IMG/VR virus record: IMGVR_UViG_3300044946_000220
Location: 1 to 64,000 of that record
Direction: 5' to 3' (one strand)
Origin: a virus
DNA length: 64,000 nt
The notes below the pieces were generated by a model that saw only the letters and a list, made by a program, of their open reading frames with translations, was not told the DNA's origin and did not search any database. Positions 46,253 through 54,891 of this stretch are shown here, piece after piece; position 1 is the first letter of the stretch; the number at the start of each line of letters is the position of its first letter. Position numbers and translations under genes: made by a program.

Positions 46253-47805
46253 CCGCACTGTCGTTCCGTTCGTTTCTGGAATCCAAGCACTACTGCAACC
46301 TTGAGTTGTCTCCGCTCATCGGGGCCATTGCGGACGCAGCCGACTCGATAACGCCGACAAGCATCGATGACCTCACCTGCCAGAGGCACTTTGGGTGTCC
46401 ACTTTCCGGCCTGCCCGTCACGCGTAAGCGCACAATCGCAGTGCGGGCCGGCGGTCGCGGCGGAAAGACATCACGACTCCTGGCTCCGAAGGCCATTCAC
46501 TCTGCATGGACGGTTCCTCTGCCTACCCTCAATAAGGGTGAGGTGGCCTCCTCTATTCTAGTGGCTCCAGATCTCAAGCTGGCCAAGCAGACGCTGTCGT
46601 TCGTCATCGGGTACATAGAAGACTCTCCGATCCTTCGGCCGGCGCTGGTCAAAGACCCGACTCAGGACGCCTGCACGCTCCGGCGCCCAGACGGAAAGCT
46701 GGTTCGCATAGAGATTCTGGCTGCGTCTAAGGGCGGAAAGGCCTTGCGCGCCCGCACGCTTGTATTCGCTGGGATGGACGAGGCATGCTTCTTTTTTGAC
46801 GAGCACTCCGGCGCGATAAATGACGCGGACATTTTCCGAGCCGTGGCCATGCGCGTCGTGCCAGGCGGACAGGTGTGGGTTGTAAGCACTCCGTGGCTTG
46901 CGAACACTGGAATCCTAGAGACATTCGTAGACAAGGATCTTGGCATCCACAAGCACGCGCTTGTATGTACTGCCGGGACTCGTGCGCTGAATCCTACTTG
47001 GGATCCTACTGGCGAGATCGAGTCCGTCATGCGCGAGCAGGATCCGGACGCCGCGCGAAGGGAGATAGACGGAGAACCGCTCGCTGGCGCTCTAACTACG
47101 TTTTTCGATTGGAAGAGCGTTGACGACGCCGTAGATCGGACTATGTCTTTGCCTCGCACCGCGTTGCCTGGGGAAGAGATTACGGCGGGCGGTGACTTCG
47201 CTTTCACGTCTGACTCCTCGGCCATGGTGGTGGTGCATCGCGACCATGAGAAGTACCGTGTGGCGGACATACTGGAGCTTCGGCCTCAGTCCGACAAGCC
47301 GCTGAAGCCGTCGGAAGTTGTGAGTACGTACGCCGAGCGAATGATGCGTCACGGCGGGTTGACGCGCATCACGGCCGACGGCCATTACAAGGAGACGATT
47401 CAGGAGCACCTGAACAACGCGGACATGTCGTTGAAGCTTGCTCCGCCGGGTAGCGAGGGTGTGGCCGAAACGTATCAAAAGGCCAGATCACTTTTCAGGG
47501 AGGGCAAGGTTGTATTGCCAGACAATGCTAGGCTGATAGCCCAGATCAAGTCCATCAACTGGAAGGCTAATCCAGGCGGTAGCATTTCAATAAAGAAGCC
47601 GCACGACAGGAATGGAGGCCACTGTGACATCTGCGACGCTATGGTACTAGCGTTGTGGGAGGCATGCGGGCTTGCCGTGCCGTTGCCCAGGCCAAAGGTA
47701 GGCACAGCGGAATACTTCAAGCTGGAGGAGGAGCGGATGATTGAGTCGCTCGAAGCCAAGCTTAGCGCCAGCAAGGGCGGCGAGTGGTGGGAGCAGTACA
47801 AGTGA
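46249..47805 (+). CDS. terL: Terminase large subunit
   Basis: 518 residues. ATPase: Walker A AGGRGGKTS (67-75), Walker B LVFAGMDEAC (171-180), with coupling VWVVSTPW. Nuclease: ITAGGDFAFTSDSS (Asp316) starts an RNase H-like fold, ending GGHCDICDAMVLAL with further acidic residues. It packages DNA into the procapsid and cuts it. Length is normal for TerL. Confidence 0.92.
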   Translation: MTALSFRSFLESKHYCNLELSPLIGAIADAADSITPTSIDDLTCQRHFGCPLSGLPVTRKRTIAVRAGGRGGKTSRLLAPKAIHSAWTVPLPTLNKGEVASSILVAPDLKLAKQTLSFVIGYIEDSPILRPALVKDPTQDACTLRRPDGKLVRIEILAASKGGKALRARTLVFAGMDEACFFFDEHSGAINDADIFRAVAMRVVPGGQVWVVSTPWLANTGILETFVDKDLGIHKHALVCTAGTRALNPTWDPTGEIESVMREQDPDAARREIDGEPLAGALTTFFDWKSVDDAVDRTMSLPRTALPGEEITAGGDFAFTSDSSAMVVVHRDHEKYRVADILELRPQSDKPLKPSEVVSTYAERMMRHGGLTRITADGHYKETIQEHLNNADMSLKLAPPGSEGVAETYQKARSLFREGKVVLPDNARLIAQIKSINWKANPGGSISIKKPHDRNGGHCDICDAMVLALWEACGLAVPLPRPKVGTAEYFKLEEERMIESLEAKLSASKGGEWWEQYK

Positions 47806-48449
47806 AACTCGTCCTTATATCCGACACCCACGAGCAGCACCGCAAGCTCAAGACCCTTCCGTCCGCAGACGTCATCATCCACGCCGGAGACTTCACGTAC
47901 CGTGGCGAACTGAAAAAGGTAGCCGACTTCGCCGACTGGCTCTCGCACCAACCGGCCGCCGTGAAGATCGTCATCGCTGGCAACCATGACCTGAGCTTCG
48001 AGGACGTGCGCTACGAAGCCGCCCGTCACGAACTGCAGTCCCGCGGCATCGACTACCTCGAAGGCGGCTCACTCGAAACGGGTGGCCTCAAGTTTTACGG
48101 AGCGCCTTGGCAGCCTGAGTTCTGCCAGTGGGCGTTCAACGTTCCGCGCGACTCCGAAGCCATCGCAGCGAAGTGGGCCGCCATTCCAGACGACGTTGAC
48201 GTGTTGATCACTCACGGGCCGCCCAGCGGCATCCTCGACTTGTGCAGCAACGGACATGTCGGGTGCTTGCGACTCCGCGAGCGCGTTGGCGAGTTGAAAC
48301 AGCTGAAGCTTCACGTGTTCGGACACGTGCATGAGGGGGCTGGAATACGCATGCCAGCCAACGGACGCAGGTTTCCAATGTTCGTAAACGCTTCCCAGTT
48401 GGACGGACAGTACCGGCACGTCCATGAACCAATCGAAGTAGATCTGTAG
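47802..48449 (+). CDS. Metallophosphoesterase
   Basis: 215 residues from GTG 47802 (GTGA overlap with terL). All motif blocks are present: LISDTHEQH (D-x-H), HAGDFTYRG (GD), IAGNHDL (GNHD), LITHGPPSG (H), VFGHVHEG (GHxH). Two-metal phosphodiesterase or phosphatase acting in the cytoplasm. Next to Thg1 and a kinase/phosphatase pair, it may belong to RNA end processing, but this is inferred from place. Confidence 0.9.
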   Translation: MKLVLISDTHEQHRKLKTLPSADVIIHAGDFTYRGELKKVADFADWLSHQPAAVKIVIAGNHDLSFEDVRYEAARHELQSRGIDYLEGGSLETGGLKFYGAPWQPEFCQWAFNVPRDSEAIAAKWAAIPDDVDVLITHGPPSGILDLCSNGHVGCLRLRERVGELKQLKLHVFGHVHEGAGIRMPANGRRFPMFVNASQLDGQYRHVHEPIEVDL

Positions 48450-48453
48450 GACC

Positions 48454-49296
48454 ATGAGCGGATCAGACAAGACAGCGTTAGGCGACCGCATGAAGGCATA
48501 CGAAGACGCCTACCGCGTCTACCTGCCGAGGCGTGTGCCCATCCTTCTGCGCGTAGACGGCAAGGCTTTCCACACCCTCACGAAACATTGCGAGCGCCCG
48601 TGGTACGATCGCCTGTGTGCAGCCATGGACGCGGTGGCCCTTGCGTTGTGCGAAGAGATCCAAGGCGCACAGCTTGCCTACGTTCAGAGTGACGAGGTTT
48701 CCGTACTCATCCACGGCTACAGAACAATCACAAGCGAGCCTTGGCTGAACAATGGCCTTCAGAAGATTGTCAGCGTGTCGGCCAGCGTGGCTACGGCGGC
48801 GTTCAACGATGCGTACAGGTCGTCCGCCGTCAGGTGGCTTGTCCCTGCCGGCACAGATCTGGATGTGATGGACGGCAACATTGGTATCATTCGGTACGTG
48901 GGGCCGAACTGCGTGCCAGAGTTGGCGCCAACGAAGTCCGCACACTTCGACTCGCGCGCATTCATGATGCCGGAAGACGAGGTTGCCAACTACTTCCTAT
49001 GGCGCCAGCGCGACGCTGAGCGCAACTCGATACAGATGCTGGCGCGGGCGCACTTTAGCCACACCGAATGCCACAAGAAGTCGTGCGTCGATCTGCAAGA
49101 TATGCTGCACACGAAGGGTGTCAACTGGAACGACTGTCCCACTGTGCACAAGCGCGGCAGGTGCGCCGTGCGCGCCGATTTTGAACGAGACGGCACCGTG
49201 CGCAGCGGATGGGTGATAGACAAGGAGATCCCGATGTTCGGGCAGGATCGCGCGTACGTCGAACGCCACGTGAACGTTCACAAGGAGGCTGCGTGA
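48454..49296 (+). CDS. Thg1-like 3'-5' polymerase
   Basis: 280 residues. LLRVDGKAFHTLTKHCERPW supplies the DGK/R-x-F metal-binding start (Asp35, Gly36) and AYVQSDEVSVLI the SDE motif (Asp80, Glu81) of tRNA-His guanylyltransferase family proteins. NKxH-type region appears as ARAHFSHTECHKKS. Thg1-like enzymes add nucleotides to tRNA 5' ends in the reverse direction and can repair damaged 5' ends. Confidence 0.88.
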   Translation: MSGSDKTALGDRMKAYEDAYRVYLPRRVPILLRVDGKAFHTLTKHCERPWYDRLCAAMDAVALALCEEIQGAQLAYVQSDEVSVLIHGYRTITSEPWLNNGLQKIVSVSASVATAAFNDAYRSSAVRWLVPAGTDLDVMDGNIGIIRYVGPNCVPELAPTKSAHFDSRAFMMPEDEVANYFLWRQRDAERNSIQMLARAHFSHTECHKKSCVDLQDMLHTKGVNWNDCPTVHKRGRCAVRADFERDGTVRSGWVIDKEIPMFGQDRAYVERHVNVHKEAA

Positions 49297-49550
49297 GCCT
49301 CGACATTGAGCCCGGCACACTTTCCGAGGACGAGTTCCAGACGCTCATCCGGCACCTAGACGCCTTCCCTGCCGCAGAAACGTGCCCCGTATGCTCTTTC
49401 ACCGAATGGGACGTCCCCGCGATGAAGGAGCACCCCGTGTACGTGGAGGCTCGCGAAAAGCGTATGACTGGTACGCTGCTCGTGTCGCTAGTGTGCTCCA
49501 CGTGTGCGTACGTTAGGCAGTTTGCGTGGAGGGGGGTTTGCCGTGAGTGA
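49293..49550 (+). CDS. Zinc-ribbon protein
   Basis: 85 residues from GTG 49293 (GTGA overlap, AAGGAGG upstream). ETCPVCSFTEWD and LVCSTCAYVRQF are two C-x2-C knuckles separated by about 45 residues. Unknown. Confidence 0.7.
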   Translation: MSLDIEPGTLSEDEFQTLIRHLDAFPAAETCPVCSFTEWDVPAMKEHPVYVEAREKRMTGTLLVSLVCSTCAYVRQFAWRGVCRE

Positions 49551-49914
49551 CGTCGTCTTTGTGTCCGTACCAATTCGCACGGTGTCCGAGGCCAACATTC
49601 GCGTTCACTGGGCTGTGCGGGCCAAACGCGTCAAGGCGCAGCGGCAGGCCGTAGCCATGACGCTGAGTGCGCGCCGCAAACATGTCCGCCAGCCTCCGTA
49701 TACCGTGACGCTGTGCCGTGTTGCCCCCAGCAAGGGGCTTGACGGGGACAACCTATGCAGCTCACTCAAGGCGTCCAGGGATGCGGTAGCCGAAGTGCTG
49801 GGCATCGACGACGGGGACTCGCGCATCACATGGCGGTACCTGCAACGCCGAGGCAAACCGAAAGAGTACGCCGTGGAGATAACCGTCGAGAGCCAATCGA
49901 ACCCTAGTACATGA
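49543..49914 (+). CDS. RusA-like Holliday junction resolvase
   Basis: 123 residues from GTG 49543 (GGAGGGGGG upstream). PIRTVSEANIRVHWAVRAKR, then KGLDGDNLCSSLKASRDAVA and LGIDDGDSRITW: the D-x-D-N and DD acidic residues of RusA enzymes. It would resolve branched DNA before packaging. Confidence 0.75.
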   Translation: MSDVVFVSVPIRTVSEANIRVHWAVRAKRVKAQRQAVAMTLSARRKHVRQPPYTVTLCRVAPSKGLDGDNLCSSLKASRDAVAEVLGIDDGDSRITWRYLQRRGKPKEYAVEITVESQSNPST

Positions 49915-50156
49915 GCCTTGACCAACTCATTCCGTGGCGAGTCAGTCCGCAGGTGCTTGCCGACTGGTGCGCCTACCAGATTCAGCACAACGGCAAGGCG
50001 GCGTCCTACTGCTCGGCGATACTCCGCATGATCGCGCACAAGAAGTGGCCGGTCGCCACGAAGGACGCGTACGGAACGGCGTGCGACTTGGGCAGCGAGT
50101 TGGGCGAAACGCTTGGGGAGACGGTGGGTGTTCCGATCGTATGGGACGAGAACTGA
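49911..50156 (+). CDS. Small protein, unknown
   Basis: 81 residues, ATGA overlap. Helical start (PWRVSPQVLADWCAYQIQHN, SYCSAILRMIAHKKW). Unknown. Confidence 0.65.
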   Translation: MSLDQLIPWRVSPQVLADWCAYQIQHNGKAASYCSAILRMIAHKKWPVATKDAYGTACDLGSELGETLGETVGVPIVWDEN

Positions 50157-50485
50157 TCGATGCGCTGGACAAGCTTCTCAAGCTGTACGACGACGCTTAC
50201 GCGCGAGGTATCGACATTGCCATTGCAGAGGCGTGCGACGACGCAACGGGCTGGAAGATCCGGCAACTGTTTCGCGAGGAAGACGCGCGCTACGGCAAGT
50301 GCTGGCCGGAGATGCTTGGTAGTCCGGCGTGGCAGGTGGAGCTTTCGGCCGGACGGCTTGCGGTAATTCTACGACTGCGGAGACTGAAGAAGCGACTATC
50401 CAATGAGCAACGTAAACAAGCGAAAACGAGCAACACTCCCTGTGCTGACGGCGAAGCAAGCGGAGGAGCTGCTGCTGTACTTTGA
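50141..50485 (+). CDS. Helical protein, unknown
   Basis: 114 residues from ATG 50141. Charged helices (LIDALDKLLKLYDDAYARGI, VILRLRRLKKRLSNEQRKQA). Overlaps the next gene by 83 bp, so the true end may be earlier or the overlap real. Confidence 0.55.
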   Translation: MGRELIDALDKLLKLYDDAYARGIDIAIAEACDDATGWKIRQLFREEDARYGKCWPEMLGSPAWQVELSAGRLAVILRLRRLKKRLSNEQRKQAKTSNTPCADGEASGGAAAVL

Positions 50486-50777
50486 CGGCAACCAGCCTTC
50501 GGAGCCAGGGGCCGAGTCAACGCACGGCGCTGTGGTGAAGTGGCTAGCGCGCGGGCAGTTGGAGGCTCCGGACATGCTGTCTTCGTCAGAAGACGAGATG
50601 CTTGAGTACCTGGATGCCAAGCGAGAGTGGGACATGGTGGAGGCGAAGGTAGAGAAATGCTCAGACGCAACCCTAGGCGTTCTTGCAGCGTGGTTCGCGG
50701 CAAAAGAGGTGGATCGTCACCGAGTCGCAGACGACGAGGTCTTGGCGGCGGCGTGCAAGGAGTACGCAGCAACATGA
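50403..50777 (+). CDS. Helical protein, unknown
   Basis: 124 residues. NKRKRATLPVLTAKQAEELL, then acidic helices (SSSEDEMLEYLDAKREWDMV). ATGA overlap with the kinase gene. Unknown. Confidence 0.65.
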   Translation: MSNVNKRKRATLPVLTAKQAEELLLYFDGNQPSEPGAESTHGAVVKWLARGQLEAPDMLSSSEDEMLEYLDAKREWDMVEAKVEKCSDATLGVLAAWFAAKEVDRHRVADDEVLAAACKEYAAT

Positions 50778-51229
50778 ACGTCATCGTCTTGAGTGGGTGC
50801 AGCGGGAGTGGGAAGTCCACATACGCCAAGAAGCTGCTGGAAGACGCCAACGGCCGCGCCACGTGCGTTAGTGCAGACCACTATTTTGAGCGTGGCGGGT
50901 ACTATGATTTCAAGTCCGATGAGTTGCCACAGGCCCACGGCTACTGCTTCCGCCGGTTCATCAACGCCCTTCGCGACGGCAACGCCGGTGTGCTGGACAC
51001 GATCATCATTGACAACACAAACCAGTCTGCGGCGAACATTTCGCCGTACTTCCTCGGCGCGCAAGCCTTCGGCTGGACGTCGGAGTTGGTGACGGTGCTG
51101 TGCGACGTTGAGGTGGCCGCCGCGCGCAACAAGCACGGGGTTCCGCCGGAGAAGGTGAGACAGCAGGCCGCGCGAATTGCAAAGCGGCAGGTCCCGAAGA
51201 CGTGGAAGCAAAGGACGGTGGAACTGTGA
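50774..51229 (+). CDS. P-loop polynucleotide kinase-like protein
   Basis: 151 residues. VIVLSGCSGSGKSTYAKKLL is the Walker A of the T4 Pnk-type AAA_33 kinases, followed by VSADHYF (Asp of the phosphoacceptor region) and DNTNQSAANISPY. No phosphatase domain; one is encoded separately at 52480. Likely phosphorylates 5'-OH RNA or DNA ends. Confidence 0.8.
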   Translation: MNVIVLSGCSGSGKSTYAKKLLEDANGRATCVSADHYFERGGYYDFKSDELPQAHGYCFRRFINALRDGNAGVLDTIIIDNTNQSAANISPYFLGAQAFGWTSELVTVLCDVEVAAARNKHGVPPEKVRQQAARIAKRQVPKTWKQRTVEL

Positions 51230-52323
51230 CATTGGACATGAGTGTGTTTGGTCGAGAGCTTGGCCGTATTCTGAACGTGCCGAAGATGGCGGCCGAGGGG
51301 CATCCGCTGCTTGAGCGCGTGATGCGGAATGAACAGTTTTACGGTAACACCCATGTGTCGCCATGCACCGACGGTCTGCCGTTGGGCAGAAGCGTCACAT
51401 ACACGAGCGTCCACGCGCACAAGCAGCCTCAGATCAACTGGCTGACGCATCGCCTGAAGGACTACGAGCGCGTGGTGCTGGACTCATATCCGGAGCGCGC
51501 AATTGCGGACTGCAAGTTCGCCGTGAGATGCCTTGGCGATCGGCTGTCGCGGGCCCTGTACACGACCACCAAGTCCAAGGGTTTTGACGGAACGTTCACG
51601 ACTGACAACGTGGTGGATCCGCTGAGCGACTGGGTGCCTCCGTATGCGCCGGGGAAAGGCGACTGTTGGCGCGGTGTAGATCGTACGACAGATCCCGCGC
51701 GTCTCGCTGGGCAACGACTGAACGCATCCGGCGCTGTGGCGTCAGAGGCCCTCATCCTAGCCGACCAGCTTGGCGTGCGCGAAGGGTCCGATGAAGACGA
51801 ACCGTTGTACGTGAACCCGATCACGCACTGTCGCATCCCCAAGTCGGACCGACGCGCCTCCATGGTGCTGGACTATTCGTGCCCAGAGGACACGATCTGG
51901 CGGCTGCCGGACGGATGTCTGGAGATTCTGAGCGCTTGGCACGCGCCGCAACTGCTGGACTGGGATAGTAGGCCCATTGTGCGGCGAGATGACGGCAAGA
52001 TGGAGGTGCGACTGGGGTTCTACGGAAACACCGTTATGAAGAATGTGGGTAAGGTGGTACGCATTATGGGTTTGAGCCTACCGGAGGTGAAGCCCAGTGC
52101 GACGTGGGTCATCGGCAGCGGCAGACCGTTCAGCGAGTTGCCCACGCTGAAGGAGCCGGCGTCCGACGTGTGCGAATCCACAATTCTGTCCTACGGGAAG
52201 ATGCCTGCGCCAGTGGTGACGCCGCCCGCAATCGCCGAGAAGGCGTGCCCCAATCCTACGTGCGGGAAGATGAATGACGTGGGCACGACTAAGTGCTGGT
52301 TCTGTACTGGGAGCTTGACGTGA
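51226..52323 (+). CDS. Protein with C-terminal zinc ribbon, unknown
   Basis: 365 residues from GTG 51226 (GTGA overlap). No known domain in the first 330 residues (YGNTHVSPCTDGLPLGRSV, RLGFYGNTVMKNVGKVVRI). The end CPNPTCGKMNDVGTTKCWFC is a zinc ribbon. Large for this gene set and inside the RNA-repair neighbourhood. Confidence 0.7.
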   Translation: MTLDMSVFGRELGRILNVPKMAAEGHPLLERVMRNEQFYGNTHVSPCTDGLPLGRSVTYTSVHAHKQPQINWLTHRLKDYERVVLDSYPERAIADCKFAVRCLGDRLSRALYTTTKSKGFDGTFTTDNVVDPLSDWVPPYAPGKGDCWRGVDRTTDPARLAGQRLNASGAVASEALILADQLGVREGSDEDEPLYVNPITHCRIPKSDRRASMVLDYSCPEDTIWRLPDGCLEILSAWHAPQLLDWDSRPIVRRDDGKMEVRLGFYGNTVMKNVGKVVRIMGLSLPEVKPSATWVIGSGRPFSELPTLKEPASDVCESTILSYGKMPAPVVTPPAIAEKACPNPTCGKMNDVGTTKCWFCTGSLT

Positions 52324-52487
52324 AGCAACCCAAGAAACTGCGCCGCAAGGCATTGGCTCGCGCACGCCGCAAGCTGGCCGCACTCCAGTCGCGTAACGCG
52401 AGGCCGCGCACGATCAAGCGACAGAAGGATCGTTGGGCGAAGCGAACGGCGGCACAATTCATGTACGACAGGCTGCAAGATGGCTGA
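52320..52487 (+). CDS. Tiny Arg/Lys-rich protein (55 aa)
   Basis: GTG 52320 overlaps the previous stop. More than a third of residues are Arg or Lys (KKLRRKALARARRKLAALQS, RTIKRQKDRWAKR). Likely binds nucleic acid. Ends eight bases inside the phosphatase gene. Confidence 0.6.
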   Translation: MKQPKKLRRKALARARRKLAALQSRNARPRTIKRQKDRWAKRTAAQFMYDRLQDG

Positions 52488-53112
52488 TCTGCCCAAAGCG
52501 ATCATCTGCGACCTCGACGGCAGTCTCGCCTTGATTGGGCCGAGAAACCCTTACGACGCCGCCAAGTGCGAGGTAGATACGCTGAACTGGCCTGTAGCCG
52601 CTACCGTGCACGCCCTTCGCAACGCAGGCTACCGTGTCATATTCATGTCTGGCCGCAAGGAGTGCGATCGAAAGCCAACCGTTGACTGGATCCGCAAGAA
52701 CATGCTCAGCGGCGTGTGCGGTTGGGTTGAATGCGTAGACTACGAGCTTTTCATGCGCGAAACGGACGATAACCGTCCTGACAATGTGGTGAAAGTCGAG
52801 CTTTTTGAGAAGTACGTGAAGCCTAGGTACGACGTGCTTCTGACGTTAGACGATCGCAAAAAAGTGGTCCGCGCGTGGAGGGACGCACTGGGGCTCGTAT
52901 GCCTGCAGGTCAACGACGGTCCGCTAGAGAAAACGGACTGCATTCATTGCGGAGGAAGCGGCACCAGTAAGGCCCTTGTAGGCGATGAGCAAGAAGCCGC
53001 GTTGGCGCTATGCGATCTGGTGGGTAAGCCGTCCTGGGAGCCGCACCTGCGTGAAGCCGAGTATGCAATCAAGTCGATTATCAAGGCTGTGAGCAAAGGG
53101 AGAGCGAGATGA
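52480..53112 (+). CDS. HAD polynucleotide 3'-phosphatase
   Basis: 210 residues. ICDLDGSLAL (Asp11, Asp13) and IFMSGRKECDRKPTVDWI are the first two HAD motifs; LLTLDDRKKVVRAWRDALGL and CLQVNDG are close to the T4 Pnk phosphatase half. A later CIHCGGSGT adds a Cys pair. Removes 3' phosphates so ligases can seal ends. Confidence 0.85.
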   Translation: MADLPKAIICDLDGSLALIGPRNPYDAAKCEVDTLNWPVAATVHALRNAGYRVIFMSGRKECDRKPTVDWIRKNMLSGVCGWVECVDYELFMRETDDNRPDNVVKVELFEKYVKPRYDVLLTLDDRKKVVRAWRDALGLVCLQVNDGPLEKTDCIHCGGSGTSKALVGDEQEAALALCDLVGKPSWEPHLREAEYAIKSIIKAVSKGRAR

Positions 53113-53828
53113 TTTATGCACTGTGTTTGTGTCTTACGGCGGCCCTGATCGTCAGTCGAGTGCTTGCGCGACTCGGGCGCCTTAGACTAGCGGATGAAAA
53201 CGAACTGCAGGCAAGCCGGTTACAGGTGGCCAACAATGTTATCAACGCCGAGCGAATGCTACACAAAGAGTTGCGCGCCGAGCGAGACGGTTTGCGCGCC
53301 GAGCTTGCCGCAAAGGCCAATACGGTTGCGGTCGCCCCAAAGTGGGAGACGTGGCACAAGAGCGGCAATTGGCCGTCGTTTCGCGAGCGAGAAGAAGCTG
53401 GAGATCCGTGGGTGTCCACCCTAAATCAGTTGCGAAAAGAGCTGAGCGCCCTACAAAACCACGAGCGAACTATCTCCGATTTGCGAACGAAACAAAACGC
53501 TCTCGTGACGGAGATGCACTACGTGTCTGGTGCCATGTTGAAGTCAGAGAAGGTGGCCGAGGAGTTGCGCTTCAGGTTGAAGCGCAGGGATGTGCGAATC
53601 AGGGTGCTGGAGGCCGAGGCTGTGCTTTACGGGCGCAAGCCGCCTGTGGCAAGGTTCGCCACACCCAAGGGCTGGGATGCGTGGGACGACAAGAAGCAAA
53701 ATAAGTGGCTGCTTGACAACATGAAGCCGCTACTTGCGGCTCATCCGCCCTATCCGCTCGGCCGCCCACCGGAAGACGACAAGTCTCAATCGAAACCCAG
53801 TACAAGGAAGGCAAAGGCCAAGAAATGA
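53109..53828 (+). CDS. Membrane-anchored coiled-coil protein
   Basis: 239 residues. N-terminal hydrophobic helix (YALCLCLTAALIVSRVLARL), then a long charged coiled coil (ERMLHKELRAERDGLRAELA, VAEELRFRLKRRDVRIRVLE), basic end. Could be an inner spanin-like or structural spacer protein; no partner recognised. Confidence 0.7.
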   Translation: MIYALCLCLTAALIVSRVLARLGRLRLADENELQASRLQVANNVINAERMLHKELRAERDGLRAELAAKANTVAVAPKWETWHKSGNWPSFREREEAGDPWVSTLNQLRKELSALQNHERTISDLRTKQNALVTEMHYVSGAMLKSEKVAEELRFRLKRRDVRIRVLEAEAVLYGRKPPVARFATPKGWDAWDDKKQNKWLLDNMKPLLAAHPPYPLGRPPEDDKSQSKPSTRKAKAKK

Positions 53829-54133
53829 CGATCAATAACAACAGCAACACCAATCGCAACGTCGACGTGAACAACGACACCCTCGCTTCGGCGATGCGGA
53901 CGATTATCAACGATCGGCTGACGATTGATACGCATACGCCGACCAACAACAACGTGAATGCCACCCAGAACGACGACTTCGAGCCCACGCACGTCATTGT
54001 CAGCGGCTTCGGCGTCACGATCAGCGAGTTTCTGGATCCGGACGAGTACACCAATAACGCGATCTACGGCGAGACGCTGGTGCGCATGGTGGCTGCGTAC
54101 AACTCGGCGGACAAGGTGCTGACGGGAACGTGA
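53825..54133 (+). CDS. Asn-rich N-terminus protein
   Basis: 102 residues, ATGA overlap. MTINNNSNTNRNVDVNNDTL closely matches the start of the gene at 1260 (MTINNKNNANSNENNTL). The second half is a folded-looking segment (HVIVSGFGVTISEFLDPDEY). The shared start may be a common assembly or targeting tag. Confidence 0.7.
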   Translation: MTINNNSNTNRNVDVNNDTLASAMRTIINDRLTIDTHTPTNNNVNATQNDDFEPTHVIVSGFGVTISEFLDPDEYTNNAIYGETLVRMVAAYNSADKVLTGT

Positions 54134-54420
54134 TCGGGGACGGCGCCATCTTCGCCGAGGAGCTTGGTAGGCACTTGAAAATGTCTACCAAGCGCGCGCG
54201 AAGGCTGATGTGGGAAGTGTTTGCCAGATACGGCGAGACGGTTGTTTCCGCCGTGCCTGGCAAGCGCGGGTTCAGGCCTTGGACCACCTGGGCGGCGTGG
54301 GAAAGCAGGTTGCCTTCCCTTAGGTCTGGCGGAAAGGACATTTTTGACAGAGTTTCTACACTGGAGACTGAGATCGCTAGGCTAAAGGCCCACTTAGGGC
54401 CACAAGGTGGAGGAATCTAA
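54130..54420 (+). CDS. Possible winged-helix protein
   Basis: 96 residues from GTG 54130. FAEELGRHLKMSTKRARRLM then EVFARYGETVVSAVPGKRGF: helices then a Gly-Arg turn and a C-terminal coiled coil. The ending of the 1260 gene has the same helix-helix-GxKRG order, so the 53825-54130 pair may be the split equivalent of 1260. Confidence 0.55.
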   Translation: MIGDGAIFAEELGRHLKMSTKRARRLMWEVFARYGETVVSAVPGKRGFRPWTTWAAWESRLPSLRSGGKDIFDRVSTLETEIARLKAHLGPQGGGI

Positions 54421-54891
54421 CCTTATAGGTAGGAGCATGTCGCAACAGGAACTGACTGGATCTCGCGCTTCTGCGCCTCCCAGCCTGTGCACGAAATGTG
54501 CGCCGCCCCAAACGGGACATCGGCGCGTCTTGCTCAGCTTTTCGACTAGTGCCAGCCGCGTTACGCTTGAGCCGGGCATCGACCCTCGCTCTGACGCTTT
54601 GTCCAACGCGGCGCGCACTAACCGGCCCGGGAATGGGGGAACACCCCAGATGGGCCATTTTGCGGTCGCTACCCGTCTCGCTAGGTGCACGCGCTGGTCG
54701 CGTCCACTGGTACCCTGCGTGCGGTCGGCCGTTGCCGGTTATGTTCGGGTAGCTCCCGACTCCGGCGTGCAGTCGGCGGCGGTAAAGGGCCGCGCGACGT
54801 CCCCCAGTTCGACTCTGGGCGTCTGCACCGGGCGGCCACGGCCAGGACGATGGGCGCTTGCCTGTGGCGGGCAGCGCAGCGGTTGCGGGCG
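54421..54891 (+). other. Low-information stretch with weak ORF
   Basis: A frame from ATG 54437 (GGTAGGAG upstream) to 54895 overlaps the next ATG as ATGA, in keeping with this genome, but its product is Ser/Arg-rich and unlike its neighbours (CTKCAPPQTGH near the start, then low complexity). The stretch also holds an inverted repeat GCACGC...GCGTGC (54689-54718) and a tRNA-like fragment. Coding status unresolved. Confidence 0.35.
54769..54827 (+). other. tRNA-like fragment without anticodon arm
   Basis: A good T-arm, CCCAG-TTCGACT-CTGGG (54803-54819), is followed by CGTCTGC-A. GCAGTCG at 54769-54775 can pair with it at six of seven positions (one U-U mismatch). GCGG...CCGC (54776-54793) can be a D-arm. 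Only nine bases lie where the anticodon arm should be. A decayed tRNA or a mimic are both possible. Confidence 0.3.

Noticed and set aside
54377-54690. Two minus-strand frames of 93 and 98 codons
   Set aside because: No ribosome site and opposite to all late genes. Protein-like words (LALVEKLSKTRRCP) are not enough.
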